From assembly GCF_001428565.1 (NCBI RefSeq), contig NZ_LMIA01000001.1, positions 144,071-208,070 on the forward strand: 64,000 nucleotides of DNA, given 5' to 3'. This stretch comes from Nocardioides sp. Root190 (GTDB lineage: Bacteria; Actinomycetota; Actinomycetes; Propionibacteriales; Nocardioidaceae). Numbering within the stretch: the first letter of the stretch is position 1; every line of letters begins with the position of its first letter. The notes beneath the pieces are model-generated. The model worked only from the letters and a program-made list of their open reading frames with translations. It did no database searches and was not told where the DNA came from. The position numbers and the translations under genes are program-made. This document shows positions 23,230 to 32,852 of this stretch, in pieces.

Positions 23230-25268
23230 CCGACCTCGAGAACCTCTGGGACGACTACCCCGTCGATCGCGCACCGGTGACGGCGATCCTCGCCGCCGCG
23301 GCGGGCGAGAAGCGACGCCGCCGTCGGCTGTTCCTCCGGCCCGTCCTCACCGCTGGCGCCGTCACTGGACTGGCGGGCGCCTTCGTCGCCGGCACGCTGG
23401 TCAACGGCGGCGGTCCCGGCACACCCGGAGCCGACGAGCTGCCCCGCCACGCCGCCTTCCAGGCCGACCTGGAGCCGGCGAAGTCGTGTGACGAGCTGCT
23501 GACGACGTACGTCGAGCGTGGCAAGGAGCTGGTCGGGCCGTACGGCTGGGGCGGCGGGCCGATCGAGTACGCCCACCTCGAGTCCGGCGACGTCATCCGT
23601 GACTCCTCGGAGTTGAGCGGAGCCGCCAGGAACTCACTGCGCGACCAGGCCTTCGACAGCGCCACCAAGTCGCTCCCCCGTACCGACCGTCAGGTCAACA
23701 GCGAGACCGGTACGAACGTGCAGGAAGCCGCCGTCGACGAGCCGGACACCGTCAAGACCGACGGCAAGCTCCTGATCACCGTGCGCGACGACGACCTGGT
23801 CACCTACGACGTCACCGGCTCCTCGACCGAGCAGCTGTCCTCGATCGCGCTGCCCGGCATCGAGGACGCCGAGATCCTGCTGTCCGGCGACACGGTGGTC
23901 GCGATCGGCGCCGACGACGAGGCGGCCGCCCGACCGAGCGACCTCCACGGCGACGGCTACGCCGACCCCGGCGGCACCCGCGTGCTCACGGTCTCTCTCG
24001 CCGACCCGGCCGAGCCCGAGGTGGCCGAGGACGTGACGTACGACGCCGGGCTGCTCTCCGCGCGCCAGCACGGCTCCACCGTCCGGCTGGTCCTGACGTC
24101 CGGCCTGCCCGACCTGGCCTTCGTCGAGCCGAAGGGCGGCGAGATCAGCCGCAGCGAGGCCGAGCGGCAGAACCGTACCCTCGTCGAGGAGTCGACGATC
24201 GAGGACTGGCTGCCGTCCACCACCGCCGGCGGGAAGTCGCGCCAGCTGCTCGACTGCACTGACGTCGCGATCCCCTCCGACGACCTGGCGATCGACACCA
24301 CGAGCATCGTCGGATTCGACGCCGCCGAGCCCGGCAAGCTCGACGCGATCGGCCTGGCCGGGCACACCGGCATCGCCTACGAGTCCGCGGATCACCTGTT
24401 CCTCGCGACCGAGGCCGGTGGGGGCTTCGTCGGTGACTGCCGGGTGTGCAGCTCGCGCACGACGACCGGGGCCGGCGGTACCGGCGGCACGGCGCACCTC
24501 TTCGACTTCGCCCTCGACGGTCCGCAGGCGACCCATGTCGCCTCCGGCGAGGTCGAGGGCTCGGTCCGCGACCGGTGGTCGGTCGACGAGGCGGACGGCG
24601 TCATCCGGCTCGCCGTCGGTCCGAGCACGGAGACGGGCAACTTCAACTCGATCGTCACCCTCGAGCGCCGGGGCAAGCAGCTCGTCGAGAAGGGCCGCCT
24701 CGACCAGCTCGGGCCCAACGAGGAGATCAAGTCCGTGCGCTGGTTCGACGACCTCGCGATCCTGGTGACCTTCCGGCAGGTGGACCCGCTGTACGCGATC
24801 GACCTGACCGACACCGCGGCCCCGGAGCTCCTCGGCAAGCTCAAGATCCCCGGGTTCTCCTCCTACCTGCACCCGCTGGGCAGCTGGCGGATGATCGGCG
24901 TCGGGGAGGGTCCCGACGGCAAGGGCGGCTGGGGCGCGCAGATCGGGCTGTTCGACGTCCGCGACGTGACGAAGGTGAAGCGCCTGGACGTGCACAGCTA
25001 CGGCAGGGACTTCGCCGCGCTGGCCGGCGCGGACCCGCGCGCGTTCACGTGGCTGCCGGACGAGCGGACCATCATCACGGTGCTGGAACGCTGGACGAAT
25101 CGCCGCAGCGGCTACGTGTCGGTCATCAAGGTCGTCGACGGAGCGCTGCAGGAGCGGCTGGTGCAGGTGGAGTACGGCGACGACGTCGACCTGGTCCGGG
25201 CGGTCCCGATGCCCGACGGCCGGGTGGTGCTGGTGACCGGCGACAAGGCGCAGTTCTTCGAGCTGTGA
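23226..25268 (+). CDS. membrane-anchored secreted beta-propeller protein
   Basis: 680 residues from the GTG at 23226. A short cytoplasmic N-terminus with a basic KRRRRR patch precedes a single membrane helix (about 40-60). The large extracellular region carries KTDGKLLITVRDDDLVTYDV and later SVRWFDDLAILVTFRQVDPLYAIDL and GFSSYLHPLGSWRMIGVGEG. These match the C-terminal beta-propeller family (COG4880/Beta_propel type) of bacteria and archaea. CDE at 78-80 and two cysteines in DCRVCSS may form disulfides. The topology, with the cytoplasmic tail coupled to a sigma gene, resembles an anti-sigma factor, but no such domain can be named. The role is unknown. Confidence 0.82.
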   Translation: MTDLENLWDDYPVDRAPVTAILAAAAGEKRRRRRLFLRPVLTAGAVTGLAGAFVAGTLVNGGGPGTPGADELPRHAAFQADLEPAKSCDELLTTYVERGKELVGPYGWGGGPIEYAHLESGDVIRDSSELSGAARNSLRDQAFDSATKSLPRTDRQVNSETGTNVQEAAVDEPDTVKTDGKLLITVRDDDLVTYDVTGSSTEQLSSIALPGIEDAEILLSGDTVVAIGADDEAAARPSDLHGDGYADPGGTRVLTVSLADPAEPEVAEDVTYDAGLLSARQHGSTVRLVLTSGLPDLAFVEPKGGEISRSEAERQNRTLVEESTIEDWLPSTTAGGKSRQLLDCTDVAIPSDDLAIDTTSIVGFDAAEPGKLDAIGLAGHTGIAYESADHLFLATEAGGGFVGDCRVCSSRTTTGAGGTGGTAHLFDFALDGPQATHVASGEVEGSVRDRWSVDEADGVIRLAVGPSTETGNFNSIVTLERRGKQLVEKGRLDQLGPNEEIKSVRWFDDLAILVTFRQVDPLYAIDLTDTAAPELLGKLKIPGFSSYLHPLGSWRMIGVGEGPDGKGGWGAQIGLFDVRDVTKVKRLDVHSYGRDFAALAGADPRAFTWLPDERTIITVLERWTNRRSGYVSVIKVVDGALQERLVQVEYGDDVDLVRAVPMPDGRVVLVTGDKAQFFEL

Positions 25269-25438
25269 ACAGGAAGGGCCTCTGACCTGCGGCTTTGCGT
25301 GTTCAACGCTAGTCCGGGACGCGCCTGGGACACAAGGGACCCAACTCCACGTTTTTCCGGCAACGCGCGTTGTGATCGGTGTTTCTCGCGTTAGGACCTC
25401 GCCACGACCCGCAGGAAGCCCTCAAGGCCGATCGATCG

Positions 25439-25476
25439 ACGGAGTGCCGCGCCGAACAATGTGCGCGGCACTCCGT
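25439..25476. terminator. 14-bp perfect hairpin at the island edge
   Basis: ACGGAGTGCCGCGC (25439-25452), loop CGAACAATGT, GCGCGGCACTCCGT (25463-25476). It lies just beyond the integrase stop (25480, minus strand) and after the beta-propeller gene, so it probably ends transcription from both sides. It also marks the left edge of the acquired region. There is no T-run. Confidence 0.65.
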
Positions 25477-25479
25477 GAG

Positions 25480-26643
25480 TCAGCCGAGTTCGGCGACTGA
25501 GGTCTGACCGGAGCTCAGCTGGTCGAAGAGGGCGTCGACTGCAGCCTGCGCCTTGGGAGCGGCCTCGGGCATGAGGTGCGCGTACACACGCAGCATGAAA
25601 CCCGGATCGGAGTGGCCAAGGTAGTCGGCGAGAGCCCGCGGACTGGTGCCGTGCTCAAGCTGGAGACTCGCGTAGAAGTGACGTCCGCCGTGCATCATGA
25701 AGTCTCTCGTCCGAGGCAGCCCGGCCCGCTCCAATGCGGGCTTCCAGATCTGGCCGTTCATGTGGTTGCGGTTGATGGCGTTGCCGCGGCTGTTGGTCAC
25801 AAGCAGCTCCGCCGTCTCGATCACCTCATCGGCGGAGATGCGCGGAAGCGTGACCGATCGCGCGGGGAACTGCTGCAGATACGACGAGAGTTCTTCCGCC
25901 ACGCGTCTCGGGAGAGGGACGGCCCGGGTCTTCCCTCCCTTGGGCAAGGAGAACATGACCTTGCCCTTCAGAATGGCCACCTGACGTCGAACGATCACCT
26001 CTCCCCGGAGGAAGTCGATGTCCGAAACGGCGAGCCCGAAGATCTCGCCCTGCCGCATCCCGAGGCCCGTCGCACACACCAGCAGAGGGCGGTAGCGCTC
26101 AGGCAGCGCACTTCGCAGCGCCGAGATCTGTTCCGGGGTCCAAGGGACGATTCGTCGCTCAGCCGGCTGAGGCAGGCGGACCGCCGACGAACGACAGGGA
26201 TTCTTGGTCAGGCGGTCGTCCTCGACTGCCGAGTCAAGAATCGACCGGAGCACCTTAGACACCTCCCGAACGGTCTTCGGGGCCAGGTTCTCAGACAGCC
26301 GGCGAATCCAGAACTGGATCACTGAGGGACGGAGACTGGCCAAACGATGGTCACCGAGATGAGGCACGATGTGCCGCCGGATGATCGACTCCCTCCCCTC
26401 CCGGGTGGTCGCCCCGAAGGTCTGGAGAGCGAGCCACTCGGACGCATACTCCCGAAGCTTGATCTGGCCGCGGCTCGGGTCGATGTAGTTCCCCCGAAGC
26501 ATGTCGGCTTCGACAGTTGCCTGGTGAGCCCGAGCCAGAGCGAGGGTGGGGAACTGACGGGAGATCTGCCGTCCGGAGGGATCGCGCCACCGGACCCGGT
26601 AGGTCGTCGTGCCGCCAGAGAGACGCTTGTTGATGCTCGCCAT
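25480..26643 (-). CDS. tyrosine recombinase (phage-type integrase)
   Basis: 387 residues from the ATG at 26643. An N-terminal arm-binding segment (YRVRWRDPSGRQISRQFPT) precedes a SAM-like core-binding domain (about 65-150) and the catalytic domain (about 165-365). Catalytic residues can be followed: Arg197 in GLGMRQGE, His318 and Arg321 in HGGRHFYAS, His344 in LGHSD and Tyr354 in LRVYAHL. The enzyme looks active. It should catalyse insertion and excision of the island. It starts 2 nt after the excisionase-like gene, a standard xis-int arrangement. Confidence 0.93.
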   Translation of the reverse strand: MASINKRLSGGTTTYRVRWRDPSGRQISRQFPTLALARAHQATVEADMLRGNYIDPSRGQIKLREYASEWLALQTFGATTREGRESIIRRHIVPHLGDHRLASLRPSVIQFWIRRLSENLAPKTVREVSKVLRSILDSAVEDDRLTKNPCRSSAVRLPQPAERRIVPWTPEQISALRSALPERYRPLLVCATGLGMRQGEIFGLAVSDIDFLRGEVIVRRQVAILKGKVMFSLPKGGKTRAVPLPRRVAEELSSYLQQFPARSVTLPRISADEVIETAELLVTNSRGNAINRNHMNGQIWKPALERAGLPRTRDFMMHGGRHFYASLQLEHGTSPRALADYLGHSDPGFMLRVYAHLMPEAAPKAQAAVDALFDQLSSGQTSVAELG

Positions 26644-26645
26644 GT

Positions 26646-26843
26646 CTACTGCCCCAATCCGAGCCGGGAATCGGACTCGGTGTTCTCGTCCAACCACCGC
26701 TCCACCTCGGCGGCGCGCCAGTGCAGTGCCCGCCCCAACCTGATCGCGCGCGGCCCTCCCCCCGTGGTCCGCCACTTGTAGATCGTCTGCAGCGGAACGC
26801 CCAAGTACATCGCCAGCTCCTTGCTGTCCATCAGCCCAGTCAT
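26646..26843 (-). CDS. excisionase / AlpA-like HTH DNA-binding protein
   Basis: 65 residues from the ATG at 26843, chosen because GAGGG lies about 8 nt upstream. An upstream GTG at 26933 would give 95 residues but has no ribosome-binding site. The core DSKELAMYLGVPLQTIYKWRTTGGGPRAIRLGRALHWRAAEVERWL is the MerR-like winged HTH of the excisionase/AlpA family. Such proteins bend DNA at the attachment site to direct excision and sometimes control island genes. It ends 2 nt before the integrase start and is transcribed with it. Confidence 0.85.
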   Translation of the reverse strand: MTGLMDSKELAMYLGVPLQTIYKWRTTGGGPRAIRLGRALHWRAAEVERWLDENTESDSRLGLGQ

Positions 26844-27060
26844 CTCCAGCACCCTCTCGTCGTGGAACCTGCTCTTGGCCGGTACTTCGACCTGGCGAAG
26901 AGCACTCGCGGGCGACGCATGAGCGCCGTCCACGTCGTTCGGATGATGATCAGAGGAGATGCAAGAGGTTCCGGCAGCCGGATCTCCTCTCAGAGACCGC
27001 TCCGGACCGGGGCCAAAGGGAGCGATCTCGAACCGAGTCGCCTGAATGCGGCTGGCACTT

Positions 27061-27077
27061 CAAAGGTGCCACCTTTG
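27061..27077. promoter_or_regulatory. 17-bp palindrome in the xis-STAND gene gap
   Basis: CAAAGGTG-C-CACCTTTG is a perfect inverted repeat in the 471-nt non-coding stretch 26844-27314 between divergent genes. No other gene is credible in that stretch. It could be an operator, an Xis/Int arm site or a small terminator; the sequence alone does not decide. Confidence 0.45.
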
Positions 27078-27314
27078 CTGCAAGCGGTCCGGAACGTCCG
27101 AGGAGTCGCATCATCGGCAAGTGACCGGAGCCGGAGGGTCGGGACGGAGTCACGATCTTCGTGAGGCGGCGGGCGTGCGGCTGAACGCCACCGGCGCCTC
27201 ACTTCGCCCAGATTGACGCAATCCCCTTTCTCATTCTCGCCTGGGTTTTCTGAAAGGATTCGGGTTGCAGATCGAGGTCGGCCGTGCGGGCCGGCGCGAG
27301 AAGGAGACGGGCAG

Positions 27315-30300
27315 TTGGCACCGATGCCGGGCGGCGCAGCGGACAAGATGGGGAACCGCTACGAGGGGATCTGGGCGGTGCGGCATGCCCTGTACTGCCT
27401 ACAGAGCGACACTCGCGCACTGACCTTGGAGGAACTCGACCCTGAACTCGCGAAGGGGTCGGAGTTCACGTTCGTTGAGGGTGCGGCGGTTCAGGTGCAC
27501 CAGGTGAAGCGTCAGTACAGCACGAACCCGGAGTGGACCATCCCGGTGCTTGCGAGCCGGGGTGTGTTCAAGGCGGCTGCGGACCATGTTGCTGCAGGTC
27601 GAGGCTTCTATTTCATCTCGATGACCTCGTGCGGTCCGCTTGTGGAGTTGAGCGACCGGGCGCGGAGTGCCTCGGACCTTGCCGCGTTCAATCAGGCGTT
27701 GGCGACGAGCAAGGACCTGCGAAAAGCGTTCGGCGACCTGGCCGCTGCAACGGTTCTGGGGAGCGAGAAGAATGCGTACGAGACGTTGCGGGGCATGTTC
27801 TTCGAGGTGCATCAGGAGCGCATCACCCGCAAGGACAACGCGCTCATCGCTGAGTTGATGCTCACCGGGGCGACTGGCCACCTGATGACATTGGCTTTGG
27901 GCGACGTCCTTGACTCGAACATGGGTCATCCTGTGAACGGCGAGGACCTTCTGACGGCGCTCGCGCCACACGGCATCAGTCGTCGGCCTGTGGGTTCGCG
28001 GGGGGCCGTCCAGACGCAGGTAGCCGACGTCACCGCTCGTTGGCGGCGAACTGTTCGACGTGAGCTGCTGAACCCGCCGATTCTTCGTGGCGAGGCAACC
28101 GAGCTCGCCGACTCGATGAGCAACGGCAGGTTCAGCCTCCTCATCGGGACCGCCGGCGACGGAAAATCGGCAGTTCTCGAGCAGACAGCATCCGCGCTCG
28201 AGGATGCTGGCGGCACCGTCTTGGCGTTCCGGCTGGACCGCCTCGGCGCGTTCGGTACGACCGCAGAGCTCGGTGAGGAGCTCAGATTGGACATGTCTCC
28301 CGTCGCTGCGCTGTCGCTCGTGGCGGGCAGTGGGCACGGGTATTTGCTGGTCGATCAGCTGGATGCGGTCAGTCTGGCTTCGGGGCGAATGCCCGAGAAC
28401 TTCGACGCGGTTGCCGACCTGGTCGAGGAGGCCCTGCTTGTTCCCAACGTGTCGGTGGTCCTCGCGTGTCGCGGGTTCGATTTGGACAACGACCACCGCA
28501 TCGCGTCGCTTACGTCGCGGCAGCACGTGACCCGGGTGGAGGTTGGCGAACTCCCCGTTGAGGCCGTGGAGGCGGCCGTTTCGCAGATGGGACTCGACCC
28601 TGGCGTGCTGACCCCCGGTCAGCGTCGTCTGCTTCGCAGCCCGCTACACCTCGTTCTGCTCTCAGGGATCGCGTCCGAGCCTGATGCGTTGGCATTCCGG
28701 TCCCGCGGGTCACTATTCGAGGCGTACTGGAACAGGAAACGGCAGACGCTTCAGGAACGGAACGTGCGGTTCAATGAGGTGGTCGAGCGGGTCGCCACCG
28801 CAGCGAGCGATCGGCAAACACTGTCGGTGCCCATCGAGATCCTCGACGCGGGTGAGCTCACCAAGGACGCACACATCCTCATCTCTGAGCATGTGCTCGC
28901 CGAGGACGGCAGCCGTGTGGCGTTCTTTCACGAGGCGTTTTTCGACTATGCGTTCGCCCGGCAGTGGGTCTTGGGGTCGGAGTCCCTCGTGGAGTTCTTG
29001 TGCCGTCAGGAGCAGGAGCTGTTCCGGCGCGCTCAGGTGCGTCAGATCTTGCAATACCTGCATGAACGTGGCCACGACCGGTTCCTTGCCGAGTGCGAGG
29101 CGCTCTTGGTCAGCGAGAATGTCCGGTTCCACATCAAGGACACCGTGATCGCTGTCATCGTGAACCTGCCCGCTCCGAGCACCGAAGAGGCCGCGATGGT
29201 CCTGCGGGTTGCCGCCACCGGGCCTTCGTATATCGAGCGGCTCTGGCAGCAGTTTCGCCGCCCACAGTGGTTCACTCGATTCAACGATGACGGCATCCTC
29301 GACGGGTGGCTCGATGGACCTGACGTCAAGAACAGAGACTTGGGTGCGCTGTTCATGGGTTCCCAGGTACGTGACGACCCGGCGTCGGTCGCCGCGCTGT
29401 TGAAGAGTCGACAGGGTGCCGCCGACTACCCCGGTTGGCTGAGATGGACAGTCCGTTTCTGCGAAGTCGAGTCCAGCCGCGACATGTTCGATCTCCTGCT
29501 CGGTGGGGTCAGGGCCAGGATGTACGACGGCCCCGACCGCGAGTTGTGGATCAGCGTCCACCAGCTCGGGGAGAAACAGCCGCTGTGGGCCATCGAGCTT
29601 CTGAACGCGTACTTGGTCGACCGCCCGGACGCCCTGGCCCTCGACGAGTCCGGCCACGTGGCTGCGCTTCAGGAGCGCGACCACTACGTCTCCAAGATTG
29701 TGCGCGACTGCGCAGCCGCTGAGCCGCTCGCGTTCGTCGAGATGGCGTTGTCGTACATGCGGAAGGTGATGGCTGCTACGGCCCGGCCACCGGCCGATGA
29801 CGGCATCATCCGTGATGAGCACTTCTCGCATCGCATGATTGGCGCCTCGATGTTCGACCGCGAGTTCGACGACGCGCTCGCGGAGGCCACCGCGATGGCG
29901 CTCGAACATCTCGCCGCGAACGAACCGGAGGCCGTCCGACCGTGGCTGGAGATACTTGAGGCGGACCCACACGAGTCGTCGCAGTACCTTCTGTACCGTG
30001 CGCTAACGGCCGGGTCGGCCACGTTCGCTGACTGGGCCGCCGACCTTCTCCTACAAGGCGGGGCCCGGCACAAGTGCGGATACTCGTTCAGCGGGCGCAG
30101 GTGGGTGGCGCGTCAACTGCTCTGCGCTATCGCCCCACATGTCGATGACGACAAGCACCGGCAGCTCGAGGACGTATTTCGAGACCTGACAAACCCGTAC
30201 GAGACGTCCCGGACACGCGGGAGCACCGCGTTCATGTTCCTCTCTGCGCTTGACGAGGCCCGACTCACATCCGACGGCACCCGACGGCTCAATGAGTACA

Positions 30301-31775
30301 GGCGCAAGTTTGAGGAGAACGAACCGCCCGCCCCGACCGGCATGACCGGCGGCGGCGTCGCCTCTCCCATCAGCTCGAAAGCGGCTGAACGGATGACCGA
30401 CGACCAGTGGCTCCGGGCGATGGCGAAGCACAACGAGGACGTGACAAACTGGGAAACTGGCGTCGGCGGCTCCCGCGAGCTTTCGTCAGTGTTTCGCGAA
30501 CGCATCGCCGCCGATCCGGTCCGCTTCGGCCGCCTGGCGCTCTCGATGACCCCGGATCTCGATGACGCCTACTCCAGCGCCATGCTGATGGGACTCGGAG
30601 AGTCCGAGTTTGCACCGTCGGACCTGGAGGTGTTGTTCGACGCGGTGCGCCACCTCGGCGCGTTCGAGCAACCTGAGACCGACCGCTGGCTCGGGTGGGC
30701 CCTACAACGGCACCAGCGCGCCGTTCCCCTTGACCTCGTCCAACTCATCCTGGATCGGGCACTGCTCTCGGCCGACCCGCAAGACGACGATCCCCGCATC
30801 ACCGGCCAAGACGAAGACGGCAACCAGGTCGCACACCTTCACGAGAACGGCATCAACACAACCCGAGGCGCCCTCGCTGAGAAGATCGGCGACCTCATCA
30901 TTCGCGAGGCTGCCGGCGAACGAACCGAGCTCGTCCGCCCACACCTCGCAGATCTAGCAGCCGACCCGGTCATGTCGGTCCGCGCGTGCGTCGCCCACAC
31001 CATCGGCGCGTCGCTGCGAAACGCCCGGCCTGATGCCATCGCAGCGTTCAACATCCTTGTTAAAGCACACGACGCGCTTCTGGCCGCTCCCCACGTAGCG
31101 AGGGTGATGCAGGCCATCGGCACCATCAACCCCGAGATCATCGAGCCAGTCATCATCCGAATGCTCGGCTCGGAGGAGGCGGATGTCAGGAGCGTCGGCG
31201 GAGAGCTCGCCGGTTATGCCGCACTCGAATGGGCCCTCCCTGACCTGCTCACCAACGCGCTGAATGTCGATTCCGAGGTGCGAAGCGGAGTCGCCTCGGT
31301 GTGCGCGAACAACATCGACACGACCTCCAACCCCGCGCTGGCCATCGAGACGCTCCAAGAACTGATGACAGACCCCGACCCCACGGTGCTCAAGGCGGTA
31401 GCCAAGGTCGCCGGCCGCCTCAGGGATAAGGAACTGCGACCTTTCGCGACGCTACTGAGCGACCTCATCGACTCGCCTGCATACGGCGAGTCGACACCGC
31501 AACTGTTCATCACCCTCCAAGACGCCCCGGACCAGGTCGACGACCTCGCCCTCAAGGCAGCTCAACGGTTCGTCCACGCCTTCGGCACGGAAGCCAGCGA
31601 CATAAGCACTTCAGCCGCGGGCGACACCATGTATGTCAGCGACTTGGTCGTACGCGGTCTGGCTCAGTCAAAGTCCCCAACCGAGCGAACGGCGCTGCTC
31701 GATGTGCTCGACAAACTACTTGAGATGGGCGCTTACGGCATCGGCGACGCAATCGCAGCATCCAGCCGCGAATGA
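27315..31775 (+). CDS. Cap4-like nuclease / P-loop NTPase / HEAT-repeat giant protein (Avs-like defence candidate)
   Basis: 1486 residues. The TTG at 27315 is preferred because AAGGAG at 27300-27305 is correctly spaced to it; the ATG at 27324 is too far. Residues 10-200 look like a Cap4/DUF4297 PD-(D/E)xK nuclease: GNRYEGIWAVRHAL, ELD (40-42) and VHQVKRQ (Gln63, Lys65). A P-loop NTPase follows, with GTAGDGKS (278-285) and Walker B YLLVDQLD (343-350), then ACRGFDLDNDHR. The C-terminal thousand residues are helical, with HEAT-type repeats after about 1200. Nuclease + STAND-like ATPase + repeat sensor is the architecture of AVAST-type antiphage proteins. I infer a sensor that triggers DNA cleavage; the exact clade is unknown. 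Confidence 0.8.
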   Translation: MAPMPGGAADKMGNRYEGIWAVRHALYCLQSDTRALTLEELDPELAKGSEFTFVEGAAVQVHQVKRQYSTNPEWTIPVLASRGVFKAAADHVAAGRGFYFISMTSCGPLVELSDRARSASDLAAFNQALATSKDLRKAFGDLAAATVLGSEKNAYETLRGMFFEVHQERITRKDNALIAELMLTGATGHLMTLALGDVLDSNMGHPVNGEDLLTALAPHGISRRPVGSRGAVQTQVADVTARWRRTVRRELLNPPILRGEATELADSMSNGRFSLLIGTAGDGKSAVLEQTASALEDAGGTVLAFRLDRLGAFGTTAELGEELRLDMSPVAALSLVAGSGHGYLLVDQLDAVSLASGRMPENFDAVADLVEEALLVPNVSVVLACRGFDLDNDHRIASLTSRQHVTRVEVGELPVEAVEAAVSQMGLDPGVLTPGQRRLLRSPLHLVLLSGIASEPDALAFRSRGSLFEAYWNRKRQTLQERNVRFNEVVERVATAASDRQTLSVPIEILDAGELTKDAHILISEHVLAEDGSRVAFFHEAFFDYAFARQWVLGSESLVEFLCRQEQELFRRAQVRQILQYLHERGHDRFLAECEALLVSENVRFHIKDTVIAVIVNLPAPSTEEAAMVLRVAATGPSYIERLWQQFRRPQWFTRFNDDGILDGWLDGPDVKNRDLGALFMGSQVRDDPASVAALLKSRQGAADYPGWLRWTVRFCEVESSRDMFDLLLGGVRARMYDGPDRELWISVHQLGEKQPLWAIELLNAYLVDRPDALALDESGHVAALQERDHYVSKIVRDCAAAEPLAFVEMALSYMRKVMAATARPPADDGIIRDEHFSHRMIGASMFDREFDDALAEATAMALEHLAANEPEAVRPWLEILEADPHESSQYLLYRALTAGSATFADWAADLLLQGGARHKCGYSFSGRRWVARQLLCAIAPHVDDDKHRQLEDVFRDLTNPYETSRTRGSTAFMFLSALDEARLTSDGTRRLNEYRRKFEENEPPAPTGMTGGGVASPISSKAAERMTDDQWLRAMAKHNEDVTNWETGVGGSRELSSVFRERIAADPVRFGRLALSMTPDLDDAYSSAMLMGLGESEFAPSDLEVLFDAVRHLGAFEQPETDRWLGWALQRHQRAVPLDLVQLILDRALLSADPQDDDPRITGQDEDGNQVAHLHENGINTTRGALAEKIGDLIIREAAGERTELVRPHLADLAADPVMSVRACVAHTIGASLRNARPDAIAAFNILVKAHDALLAAPHVARVMQAIGTINPEIIEPVIIRMLGSEEADVRSVGGELAGYAALEWALPDLLTNALNVDSEVRSGVASVCANNIDTTSNPALAIETLQELMTDPDPTVLKAVAKVAGRLRDKELRPFATLLSDLIDSPAYGESTPQLFITLQDAPDQVDDLALKAAQRFVHAFGTEASDISTSAAGDTMYVSDLVVRGLAQSKSPTERTALLDVLDKLLEMGAYGIGDAIAASSRE

Positions 31776-32049
31776 TCGGTGTGGCGTGAGATAACCAGAC
31801 GACCTACGGGTCACGTCAATCCGCTGCGCCGAGGCCCACATCCGGAGTTGCAGAGAGCAGGTTTGTACTCGTCGCCCCCCAGCAGGCGGACCGGCTTTCG
31901 GACGCACGGGCGAGGACGTAGGCGGATGCTTTCGCATGTGCCCGTACTCCCGGCCGTCGCATCTACCCAGCTGCGGCACGCCGGCGCGTTGAATCTTGCC
32001 GACAGGGGCAGAATGGTCCGGAGACATCGACCCGAGTAGCGAGAACCGC

Positions 32050-32694
32050 ATGGCGCACACGATCGACTCCATCCGAACCCTCATCAATGAACCCGCGATA
32101 CGAGGAGAGCTCCTCGTCGACCTGCCGCTCTGGGACCGGGTGTGCACTGCTATGGACGTCCTCAGCGACAGCGGCTACCTACCGGACCGGGTCGACGCCA
32201 CAAACGTGCTCGCGGAAGTTGCAGGCGAGAGCCGCCTCCCGAGTAATGCGACCGACGCCGACGTCAGCTCCGCACTGGACCGGGTAGGCGCCGGTCTCGA
32301 GCGACGAAGCCGGCGAGCGCACAAGGGCCACTCGGCGCGTCCTCTGGAAGAGGCGTTCACCACCTTCAAGGGCCTCGACTATGCAATCGAGAAGCTCTCA
32401 GGGTTGACTCGTGGAGGTCCGAGCGATCGCGTTATGGCGGGTGCAGCTATCGACCAGCTTGAGCCACTGATCGTCGCCACGCGCGACGGCCTAGACGACC
32501 GCGGCCTCCACGGTGCCGACATGACGCAGGACCTCGAGCTCATACTGCGCAGGGCCAAGGAGTACGTCGATGGCGCACCCGGCGCGCCAGCGGCTGAGGA
32601 CATCGAGCTCCTGACACGTCACTCGTTCAAGAAGCTCCTCCACAAGCTGCAGCAAGCTGCCCGGGAAGCCGACGCAGAAGACGGCACTTACTAA
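32050..32694 (+). CDS. hypothetical helical protein between the giant NTPase and the CBASS genes
   Basis: 214 residues from the ATG at 32050. It is predicted all-helical by eye, with long amphipathic stretches (AAREADAEDG end, FKKLLHKLQQ near 200) and no Cys clusters, membrane helices or known motif. It lies 274 nt after the giant NTPase gene and 158 nt before the first nucleotidyltransferase, so it could belong to either neighbour or to none. The start is uncertain because there is no strong ribosome-binding site. I do not recognise the family. Confidence 0.6.
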   Translation: MAHTIDSIRTLINEPAIRGELLVDLPLWDRVCTAMDVLSDSGYLPDRVDATNVLAEVAGESRLPSNATDADVSSALDRVGAGLERRSRRAHKGHSARPLEEAFTTFKGLDYAIEKLSGLTRGGPSDRVMAGAAIDQLEPLIVATRDGLDDRGLHGADMTQDLELILRRAKEYVDGAPGAPAAEDIELLTRHSFKKLLHKLQQAAREADAEDGTY

Positions 32695-32852
32695 CCAGCG
32701 ATTCCCTTGCATGTTGGCTCGACGCTGCAGCGACGAGGTTACTGCGCGTGACTGCAAGCCGATCAGCGGCTCTTCCGTCGCCGCCGTCGACACCCAGGAA
32801 GTGTCGGAGGGCGTCGATAGATTCGACCTTCGGGACACGAAGGGAACGCAGC

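Noticed and set aside
23634..24995. 453-codon minus-strand frame
   Set aside because: It is antisense to the beta-propeller gene, whose domain features and coupling to the sigma gene are convincing.
25269..25479. Attachment site pair for the island
   Set aside because: Comparing this stretch with 44028-44351 gave no shared repeat longer than about 8 nt by eye; a computed search is needed before any att site is claimed.
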